From assembly GCA_016206275.1 (NCBI GenBank), contig JACQRY010000027.1:1-12033 (forward strand): a stretch of 12,033 nt of DNA, in the 5' to 3' direction. The notes beneath the pieces were generated by a model. That model saw only the letters and a program-made list of their open reading frames with translations. It did no database searches and was not told the DNA's origin. Origin of the DNA: Nitrososphaerota archaeon (GTDB taxonomy: Archaea; Thermoproteota; Nitrososphaeria; Nitrososphaerales; JACQRY01). Made by a program: the position numbers and the translations under genes. Shown here piece by piece: positions 7,089 to 12,033 of the stretch (positions are counted from its first letter, which is position 1; each line of letters begins with the position of its first letter).

Positions 7089-7098
7089 TATAATATTA
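7089..7098 (-). promoter_or_regulatory. TATA box for the PUA-nac transcript
   Basis: The minus strand reads TAATATTATA, centred about 25 bases before the GTG chosen as the PUA start. This implies a leaderless message. The same AT-rich block and the GGAATTAAGC next to it (7101-7110) could also serve mbf1 on the plus strand, with a start near 7133 and a leader of about 35 bases. Confidence 0.45.
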
Positions 7099-7167
7099 GG
7101 GGAATTAAGCTTCTCGCGCAAAACCTAAGTAGGCTCAAAAACCCCGAGTATCGCGGCAAGAACATCT

Positions 7168-7602
7168 ATGAGAGTTTGCGAGGTTTGCGGACAGCCTATA
7201 CGCGGAACCCCACATTCAGTTATCATTGACGGCGGGAAATTCACGGTTTGCAACAACTGCGCTAGACTCGGCACACCAGTAGCAAAACCTGCAGCATCAG
7301 CAAAACCAATTCTCAAACCTCTGAATATACCTAAACATGCGCTTACACCAAAACCTAGGACTCCCAATCCCATACTCAGAGAACCTGAACTTGAACTAAG
7401 ACCAGACTACAACATAGTTGTCAAACAAGCCAGAGAAAAGCTAAATCTCTCACAAGAAGAGCTCGGCAGAAAAATAAATGAAAAACCCTCCCTCATAAGG
7501 CTCATCGAAACCGGCAGACTAAAGCCCAACGACGCTTTAGCAAGCAAAGTCAAACACTTCCTAAGAGTGGATCTTTTTGTCTCAGTGGAAGAATTAGCCT
7601 AA
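7168..7602 (+). CDS. mbf1: Multiprotein bridging factor 1, archaeal type (zinc ribbon + HTH)
   Basis: Archaeal MBF1, 144 residues, is a DNA- or ribosome-linked cofactor; in eukaryotes MBF1 bridges activators to TBP, and archaeal forms have been linked to the small ribosomal subunit. An N-terminal zinc ribbon is clear (C4-x2-C7 and C28-x2-C31). A Pro/Lys-rich linker (about 35-72) follows. The Cro/C1-type helix-turn-helix covers about 85-140 (VKQAREKLNLSQEELGRKIN, then EKPSLIRLIETGRLKPNDAL). The ATG at 7168 begins directly with the ribbon. It is divergent from PUA-nac. Its stop TAATG overlaps an ATG at 7602 just ahead of hflX, a sign of translational coupling. Cys spacing and HTH make the call firm. 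Confidence 0.95.
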   Translation: MRVCEVCGQPIRGTPHSVIIDGGKFTVCNNCARLGTPVAKPAASAKPILKPLNIPKHALTPKPRTPNPILREPELELRPDYNIVVKQAREKLNLSQEELGRKINEKPSLIRLIETGRLKPNDALASKVKHFLRVDLFVSVEELA

Positions 7603-7633
7603 TGCTGCCCCCATCAGACGGTGAAGAATAAGT

Positions 7634-8902
7634 CTGCCCACTTCATCCAACACAAAAGCTATTCTGGTTACATACCCTGACAGGTTCAGGCAGAGCGAGG
7701 CCGTCAGCCTAGCTGAAGCAGCAGGTTACGAGGTTGTTCAAACCTTCACACAACGGTTTCTATTCAAAGCCCAATATGGAGTAGGAGCGGGAAAGGCTAC
7801 TGAAATAGCCTCCGCAGCCAAGGACAAAGATGTCAGCGTTATACTGTTCGACGAAAAACTAAAGCCCATCCAGCTCTACAACCTAGCCAAGCTCGTCGGG
7901 ATTGAAGTCGTTGACAGAGAGAAACTTATCCTCCAAATCTTCGCCAGAAGAATCGTCACTGCTGAAGCCAAGCTGCAGGTTAAACTAGCTGAACTCAGAT
8001 ACGAAATGGCTGGAGCCAGAGAAAAGGTTCGCCTAGCAAAGAGGAGAGAACAACCCGGGTTCTTCGGCCTCGGAAGATACGATGTTGAAATCTATAACAG
8101 AGATCTCAAGGCCAGAATTTCGACACTGCAGCGAAAACTCGAAAAAATAGTCAAGAGAAGAAGCCTCTATCAGCGTCAAAGAAACAGGATGAACATTGCC
8201 ACTGTGTCACTGGCAGGATACACAGGGGCAGGTAAAACCAGCCTCTTCAATGCTCTAACAGGGGAAGAGAAGGAGGTAGGAGCAGGCACCTTTACTTCAC
8301 TGGCCACTACAACCAGGAGCATAACAATAGATGGTTCAAAGGTGCTTCTATCAGACACGGTTGGCTTCATCAGCGGCCTACCATTATACATGATTGAAGC
8401 CTTCAAGTCCACGTTGGAGGAGTTGACACACTCAGCTCTAGTACTTTTGCTGGTAGATGCCAGCGAGCCGCCACAAGACGTGCTTCGACGCTTCGACGAC
8501 TCCATCAATGTTCTTACTCAGCTAGAGGTCTCACCCTCCAAAACTCTCATAATCTTGAATAAGGCTGATCAGACGACACACCAACATTTGAACGAGATCA
8601 GTCAAGCTCTACATGTGGTTCCAGAGGGTTCAGTAGGGGTTTCAGCGAAGACAGGACTAGGCCTGGCGAATTTGAAGAAACGGATCTATGAGTTGATCTT
8701 CGAGTACGATGAGTCTACGACGACGATCCCGCCTTCCGACATCCCCTCAGCTTCAGATGAAATCGAATGGTTGAAGAATAACGCATCCGTGAATCTCACT
8801 AGAAAACAAGACGGTGGATTAGAAGCCCATGTCAACGGACCATCATGGATTGTGGAACGTTTCAAAGCTCTGTTCGGAGTAAGTCAAAGTCCCAATGTCT
8901 AG
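7634..8902 (+). CDS. hflX: HflX-family GTPase (start codon uncertain)
   Basis: HflX is a GTPase that binds large ribosomal subunits and in bacteria splits stalled ribosomes. The N-terminal HflX domain (7655-8000) is complete: YGVGAGKATEIA, ILFDEKLKPIQLYNLAKLVG, VVDREKLILQIFARR and KLQVKLAELRYEM. A coiled linker and the G domain follow, with G1 GYTGAGKTS (near residue 195), G2 TTTR, G3 DTVGFI, G4 NKAD and G5 SAK. The frame is open from 7625, after a TGA at 7622-7624, yet has no ATG, GTG or TTG before 8006, which lies well inside the protein. I use CTG 7634 because GGTGA stands nine bases ahead; ATA 7628, ATT 7661, or a frameshift from ATG 7602 are alternatives. Its end overlaps trm56 by eight bases. 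Confidence 0.9.
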   Translation: MPTSSNTKAILVTYPDRFRQSEAVSLAEAAGYEVVQTFTQRFLFKAQYGVGAGKATEIASAAKDKDVSVILFDEKLKPIQLYNLAKLVGIEVVDREKLILQIFARRIVTAEAKLQVKLAELRYEMAGAREKVRLAKRREQPGFFGLGRYDVEIYNRDLKARISTLQRKLEKIVKRRSLYQRQRNRMNIATVSLAGYTGAGKTSLFNALTGEEKEVGAGTFTSLATTTRSITIDGSKVLLSDTVGFISGLPLYMIEAFKSTLEELTHSALVLLLVDASEPPQDVLRRFDDSINVLTQLEVSPSKTLIILNKADQTTHQHLNEISQALHVVPEGSVGVSAKTGLGLANLKKRIYELIFEYDESTTTIPPSDIPSASDEIEWLKNNASVNLTRKQDGGLEAHVNGPSWIVERFKALFGVSQSPNV

Positions 8903-9419
8903 AGTCGCTGTGCTTAGGATAGGATACAGGCTGGTAAGGGATGACAGGATCACAACCCATGTAGCCTTGGTGGCGAGGGCTTTCGGAGCAGATTCCATAT
9001 ACACTGTGGGAAGCGAAGAGAACCTCATAGAGAAAATTCGCGCATTGAATAACCGTTGGGGCGGAGACTTCCAAGTCGAACTTACTGACGACTGGAGGGA
9101 CATCATAAAACAGTGGAAAACTGCCGCAGGATTAGTGGTGCATTTGACAATGTATGGGATGGATATTGGGGCAGTCGAAGAGATCAGGCTCAAGAACAAG
9201 GATGTATTAGTCGTTGTAGGAGCTGAGAAAGTTCCCAGACGACTCTATGGCTTAGCGGACTACAATATTGCAGTAGGCCATCAACCCCACTCCGAAGTCT
9301 CAGCCTTAGCCGTCTTCTTGGACAGATATTTCAAGGGAAAAGAGTTGGGAAAAGAGTTTCAGGATGCCAAGATGAAGATTCTTCCTTCAGCAGGCGGAAA
9401 AAATGTTATCCAACTCTGA
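8895..9419 (+). CDS. trm56: tRNA (cytidine(56)-2'-O)-methyltransferase aTrm56
   Basis: aTrm56, 174 residues (family about 170-200), uses S-adenosylmethionine to methylate the ribose of C56 in the T-loop of archaeal tRNAs; it belongs to the SPOUT class with a C-terminal trefoil knot. The family parts are in order: VLRIGYRLVRDDRITTHVAL at the N-terminus, ARAFGADSIYTVG, VVHLTMYGMD (near 81-90), VVVGAEKVPRRLYGLADYNI and the knot motif VGHQPHSEVSALAVFLDR (near 127-144), which holds the cofactor. The ATG at 8895 overlaps the end of hflX by eight bases, so the two are coupled. It is the last gene of the mbf1-hflX-trm56 set. The identification is secure. Confidence 0.96.
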   Translation: MSRVAVLRIGYRLVRDDRITTHVALVARAFGADSIYTVGSEENLIEKIRALNNRWGGDFQVELTDDWRDIIKQWKTAAGLVVHLTMYGMDIGAVEEIRLKNKDVLVVVGAEKVPRRLYGLADYNIAVGHQPHSEVSALAVFLDRYFKGKELGKEFQDAKMKILPSAGGKNVIQL

Positions 9420-9445
9420 GGTCGTGAGTGCACACTGAAAGAAAA

Positions 9446-9453
9446 CTTTTAAT
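9446..9453 (+). promoter_or_regulatory. TATA-like box for tfe
   Basis: CTTTTAAT, preceded by the purine-rich GAAAGAAAA, lies about 48 bases before the tfe ATG. A start near 9475 would give a leader of about 20 bases lying within the tandem repeat at 9464-9499. It indicates that tfe need not depend on transcription from trm56, 78 bases upstream. Confidence 0.45.
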
Positions 9454-9463
9454 CTTCCTCAAA

Positions 9464-9499
9464 CGAATAGTAATCATCAAACGGATAGTAATTATCCAT
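9464..9499 (+). repeat. Two imperfect 18-base tandem units before tfe
   Basis: Units at 9464-9481 and 9482-9499 agree at 14 of 18 bases. The core ATAGTAATCATC (9467-9478) returns as ATAGTAATTATC (9485-9496), 11 of 12 identical. The pair covers the expected transcription start and runs into the ATG. This is the position of an archaeal operator that blocks polymerase, or of a leader element. No protein is known to bind it from this sequence alone. Confidence 0.6.
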
Positions 9500-10037
9500 G
9501 TCTGAACCTCGCGTAACAGCCCCACGTCTTAAAATAGAGTATGAAGACTCTTTTGTGAAGATCGCTGGTCTTCTAGGGGGAGAAGAGTATGTCAGGGTTG
9601 CCAGAGCCCTCCTGAATAACGAGAACGCTACGGATGAAGAGATTGCCAGTGCTACAGGCCTCAAGATCAACACGGTTCGAAAGGCTCTCTACGATCTCTT
9701 CGGAAGATCACTGATCTCAGGGATAAGGGTTAGAGATTTGAAGAGAGGCTGGTTTGTGTACCGGTGGAAGGCTCAAAGAGACCAGGTGGATGGCTTCATA
9801 GGGACTCAGAAACGCAAGGTCTTGGATAGGCTGAAGCTTAGGCTTGAAAACGAGGAGACACATGAGTTCTACCATTGCGGAGTAGACACCTGTCAGAGAC
9901 TGACCTTCGAGCAGGCAATGGAGGTCTTCTTCAAATGCCCGTCATGTGGGCGACCAGTCTCTCTAATAGAGAACGGTAGGCTTAGAGATGCTTTAGCTTG
10001 GAAGATTCAAGACATCGGATCTGAAATGCAGAAGTAA
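9498..10037 (+). CDS. tfe: Transcription factor E, alpha subunit (TFE / TFIIE-alpha)
   Basis: TFE, 179 residues (family about 170-180), helps RNA polymerase open promoters and stays with the preinitiation complex. Residues about 15-95 form the extended winged helix (EEYVRVARALLNNENATDEE, then IASATGLKINTVRKALYDLF and GWFVYRW in the wing). A charged helix (about 100-122) leads to the zinc ribbon: FYHCGVDTCQRLTFEQAMEV with C127 and C132, then FKCPSCGRP with C147 and C150. The first pair is spaced C-x4-C, whereas TFE ribbons usually show C-x2-C; the four Cys are present, so metal binding is still possible. The ATG at 9498 overlaps the second repeat unit. The gene stands apart from trm56 by 78 bases with its own promoter. 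Confidence 0.94.
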   Translation: MSEPRVTAPRLKIEYEDSFVKIAGLLGGEEYVRVARALLNNENATDEEIASATGLKINTVRKALYDLFGRSLISGIRVRDLKRGWFVYRWKAQRDQVDGFIGTQKRKVLDRLKLRLENEETHEFYHCGVDTCQRLTFEQAMEVFFKCPSCGRPVSLIENGRLRDALAWKIQDIGSEMQK

Positions 10038-10138
10038 TCCACACCAGACAGCAAATAGCAGCTTTCTCAGGCAATCGCTTCAACATGGCGTGAGAATAGA
10101 GCGGGATTCCTAGCCAAACATAGGCGAACTAATCTCAC

Positions 10139-10147
10139 TTTTTATGC
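10139..10147 (+). promoter_or_regulatory. TATA-like box for the dehydrogenase gene
   Basis: TTTTTATGC is centred about 34 bases before the TTG start at 10177, giving a leader of about eight bases or fewer. The rest of the 139-base gap after tfe shows nothing I can name. No ribosome site precedes the TTG. Confidence 0.4.
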
Positions 10148-10176
10148 AACCAACATGTAGATTGCAAAGCTAGACT

Positions 10177-11067
10177 TTGAAGTCATCATCTGGAGTAATA
10201 GGAGTCGGCAGCATGGGCGGAGCCATAGCTAAGAACCTTTTGAAGGCAGGTCACACGGTGTCAGTCTTTGACAAAAGGAAGACTGTCGCGGAAGCGTTGA
10301 CGACACAAGGTGCAAGAACGGTTTCGTCGCCCCGTGAAATGGGGCGGGATGCTGAAGTAATCATAACTATGTTGCCATCTGGAGATGCTGTGTCAGAAGT
10401 GGCCTCAGGGCCGGATGGATTCTTGAATACCATGAAAAAGGGAGGCATATTCATCGACCTGTCAACCATAGAGCCTGATGTCATCATGAAACTCGCGTTA
10501 GAAGCCGGTAAACACGGTATCAATGTTGTGGACGGGGCCGTATATGGAATACCGTCAGTAGCCGAAGCGGGACGTTTGGTGATAATGTTGGCGGGTGAAG
10601 ACGCGGTTTTGAACCGATGTCAAGATATTTTGCAGACCATTGGTAAGACTCTGATCAGAGTAGGGCAAGTAGGCAACGCAAAGAAGTATAAGCTGGCAGG
10701 GAACATGCTCATCGCCTTCGAAATATTGGCCGCCTCCGAAGTGGTGACTTGGATGAGGAAGGCGGAGATCGATCCAGCTATGTTTCTGAAGATATTCGAA
10801 GAGAGCTTCGATAACAGGGAAATGGTCCAGCGGATAAACACCATTAGAAAAGGAGGATTCAGATCAGATCCCTCTTGGATACACAAGGATTTGACCCTAG
10901 GCCTCAAGGTGGCTGAGCAACTAGGGCTGCCTATGCCTATGGCCGCTCTTGGACGACAGCTCTTTCTGGCTGCAAGAGCGCTGGAAGGAGCGGATACGGG
11001 GGTCAAAGGAATATGTCGTGTTTATGAGACATTGAACAATATTAGGTTAAGCGATAAAGCGGAATAG
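10177..11067 (+). CDS. 3-hydroxyisobutyrate dehydrogenase-family beta-hydroxyacid dehydrogenase
   Basis: This 296-residue protein (family about 285-300) oxidises or reduces a beta-hydroxyacid with NAD(P). The Rossmann N-domain opens with GVIGVGSMGGAIAKNLL (G9-x-G11-x2-G14) and has VFDKRK at the end of the second strand, where the acidic residue favours NAD but the following Lys/Arg leaves it open. FIDLSTIEP (Ser96) matches the usual D-x-S-T segment. K172 in KKYKLAGN and N176 correspond to the catalytic Lys and Asn, and HKDLTLGLKVAEQLGLPMP is the all-helical C-domain signature. The substrate loop, usually D-A-P-V-S-G-G, reads DGAVYGIPS, so the true substrate is unclear; hydroxyisobutyrate, tartronate semialdehyde and glyoxylate-type acids are all possible. 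TTG is chosen because it begins four residues before the Rossmann strand. Confidence 0.88.
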   Translation: MKSSSGVIGVGSMGGAIAKNLLKAGHTVSVFDKRKTVAEALTTQGARTVSSPREMGRDAEVIITMLPSGDAVSEVASGPDGFLNTMKKGGIFIDLSTIEPDVIMKLALEAGKHGINVVDGAVYGIPSVAEAGRLVIMLAGEDAVLNRCQDILQTIGKTLIRVGQVGNAKKYKLAGNMLIAFEILAASEVVTWMRKAEIDPAMFLKIFEESFDNREMVQRINTIRKGGFRSDPSWIHKDLTLGLKVAEQLGLPMPMAALGRQLFLAARALEGADTGVKGICRVYETLNNIRLSDKAE

Positions 11068-11130
11068 AAAACGAACCATGTATGGCAAGCAAAGGACTTG
11101 TCTAACTTTCCTCATATCATCGACGCAGGA

Positions 11131-11222
11131 TGGTAGCCCGGGGCAGATTCGAACTGCCGTCACCGGCTCCAAAGGCCGGTATGCTTGACCGCTACACTCG
11201 GCGAAGACTTCTCCACCGGGCT
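11131..11222 (-). tRNA. trnQ: tRNA-Gln (anticodon UUG) with a 16-base insertion and encoded CCA
   Basis: The minus strand folds as a full cloverleaf. The acceptor AGCCCGG (11222-11216) pairs with CCGGGCT (11141-11135). The D-stem GTGT (11197-11194) pairs with GCAT. The anticodon stem CCGGC/GCCGG holds the loop CTTTGGA, so the anticodon at 11172-11170 is TTG, reading the Gln codon CAA. The T-arm is GGCAG-TTCGAAT-CTGCC. A73 and a genomic CCA (11133-11131) end it. The A1-U72 first pair is typical of archaeal tRNA-Gln. The gene is 92 bases long; removing 16 extra bases between acceptor and D-stem leaves exactly 76 including CCA. It lies between two protein genes, 47 bases after the DUF354 stop on the same strand, with no strong promoter of its own. 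Confidence 0.93.
11198..11213 (-). other. Likely non-canonical tRNA intron, 16 bases, near position 9/10
   Basis: Between the acceptor stem and the D-stem there are 18 bases where a tRNA has two (positions 8 and 9). Keeping T8-G9 places the extra bases at 11213-11198; a one- or two-base shift is possible. The arms around it are intact, so the extra bases must be spliced out or bulge from the tRNA. With acceptor bases 5-7 they form an 8-base-pair hairpin (11211-11218 with 11199-11206, two G-U pairs, four-base loop). I could not draw the standard bulge-helix-bulge motif cleanly. Confidence 0.6.
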
Positions 11223-11269
11223 AGCCTAGCACCAGCCGGGCCAACCTTTGAACCAGTTTGATGAGTTCA

Positions 11270-12033
11270 TTAAGCTTTCTTAGCTCCAACTTCCTCAACT
11301 ACATTTACCACCTTCTCCACCGGGTCCTCCATCCAGTCAAGCAGTCGTCGCGCCCTAATCTTTACACCACTTCTGAAAGAATTGTCTCTTATGCATCTCT
11401 TTACCGCTCTAAGCACCTCTTGAATGTTCTTGGCGGATTGAACAAGGTTTCTGCGAGCCAAGTAGCTCAAGACTAACACTTTGGATGTGCCCATAAATGC
11501 TGAAACCGTGGGGACTCCTAGCAGAGCTGCTTCTGCAGTCATGGTGCCGCCTAGACCAACAAAAACATCCGTCGATCTCAAGAGGCTGACCCCGTCAACA
11601 GGTTCAGTGGGCACGTAGACATTTCTCGGAAGGTCTTGAGCGAACTCCTCCACCTGCTCTTTGTAGCGGCATAAAACGACGACATTATAGTCAGGATGTT
11701 GTTCAGCTAGTCGATTTACAAGGTCTTTTGCAGAGGGTCTCTTATTGCCGAGCATGTATGCTGCTGCAATTTCCTCGAGTCTAATTGTGATGTTTCTTCT
11801 ACTCCAATCTAGGGGGAAAGGTGGGCGACCAACAGTATTTTGGAACGGGCGTTTAAGCCAAGCGGCAGGATCGAGGGCTCTGTATCGCACGATCCTGTCT
11901 CTATCGATCCCAAAACGTGTCCAAAGGCGGAGGGGAATTATCCACGGCGTCAGCAGCCTTGATGAGAGGGGGATTGTGAGTCTAGCTACGCTTTCAGCGT
12001 GAGGAGAATCGTTTACGGAGATATGTTTCACTC
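11270..12033 (-). CDS. DUF354 family protein (5' end outside window)
   Basis: This is the C-terminal part of a DUF354 protein, an archaeal and bacterial family related in fold to UDP-sugar glycosyltransferases and epimerases; its reaction is unproven. About 254 residues are visible of an expected 330-360, and the N-terminal Rossmann half is cut off by the window edge. The apparent GTG at 12031 is therefore inside the gene. Signature parts are VNDSPHAESVARLTIPLSSR, LLTPWIIPLRLW, RYRALDPAAWLKRPF and RNITIRLEEIAAAYM, followed by the donor-binding-like STDVFVGLGGTMTAEAALLG and VPTVSAFMG. The glycine loop and ALLGVP segment resemble the nucleotide-sugar site of GT-B enzymes, so a role in surface sugar assembly is a reasonable guess. 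It lies upstream of the tRNA gene on the same strand. Confidence 0.85.
   Translation of the reverse strand, partial: VKHISVNDSPHAESVARLTIPLSSRLLTPWIIPLRLWTRFGIDRDRIVRYRALDPAAWLKRPFQNTVGRPPFPLDWSRRNITIRLEEIAAAYMLGNKRPSAKDLVNRLAEQHPDYNVVVLCRYKEQVEEFAQDLPRNVYVPTEPVDGVSLLRSTDVFVGLGGTMTAEAALLGVPTVSAFMGTSKVLVLSYLARRNLVQSAKNIQEVLRAVKRCIRDNSFRSGVKIRARRLLDWMEDPVEKVVNVVEEVGAKKA

Noticed and set aside
11163..11179. Reading the tRNA anticodon as TGG (Pro)
   Set aside because: The five-pair stem CCGGC/GCCGG fixes the seven-base loop as CTTTGGA with T33, which gives TTG; the A1-U72 pair also fits Gln.
11250..11268. TTGATGA near the tRNA, considered as a box C of a C/D guide RNA
   Set aside because: The first base does not fit RTGATGA and no CTGA box D lies at a suitable distance.
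1..12033. Search for mobile elements, CRISPR repeats, toxin-antitoxin or defence genes
   Set aside because: No spaced identical repeats, transposase motifs, terminal inverted repeats or recognisable defence domains were seen; nearly all the sequence is core archaeal genes.

Overview
The window is archaeal. It carries subunits of an A-type (archaeal V/A-type) ATP synthase, an archaeal NAC, a PUA-domain protein, MBF1, the SPOUT methylase aTrm56, transcription factor E (TFE), and a tRNA gene whose extra bases look like a non-canonical archaeal intron. Short AT-rich TATA-like boxes lie about 25 bases before many starts, several starts are GTG or TTG, and several leaders look very short. The gene set fits the TACK archaea. 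A Bathyarchaeia-like source is my guess from gene flavour only, not something I can prove here.

Layout. Bases 1-1932 (minus strand) hold a tight ATPase cluster transcribed F-E-A, with 4-base gaps, and subunit A runs off the left edge. A divergent promoter region (1933-2039) separates it from atpI on the plus strand (2040-4142). atpI converges on a second minus-strand pair, H-C (5764 to 4347). The ATPase genes therefore sit in three transcription units (HC, I, FEA) instead of one colinear operon, with I inverted. The proteolipid subunit K is not in the window, and B and D would have to lie beyond the left edge or elsewhere. A 400-base spacer (5765-6165) carries the HC promoter and a possible 55-residue Gln/Asn-rich mini-gene followed at once by a T-run.

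Bases 6166-7069 (minus) encode the PUA protein and NAC as a pair. Divergent from them runs the plus-strand set mbf1-hflX-trm56 (7168-9419): a transcription coactivator, a ribosome-associated GTPase and a tRNA methylase. hflX has no ATG, GTG or TTG start in its frame. tfe (9498-10037) follows with its own promoter and an imperfect 18-base tandem repeat running into its start codon. A 3-hydroxyisobutyrate dehydrogenase-family gene (10177-11067) is next. A minus-strand tRNA-Gln(UUG) contains a 16-base insertion near positions 8-10. A DUF354 gene is cut by the right edge.

Together the window covers energy conversion (ATP synthase) and information processing (co-translational chaperone, transcription factors, tRNA and ribosome-linked factors). 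I see no transposon, CRISPR array, toxin-antitoxin or defence cassette. The least ordinary items are the tRNA insertion, the start-less hflX, the broken-up ATPase gene order, the repeat before tfe, and a strand-composition bias that ignores gene direction.
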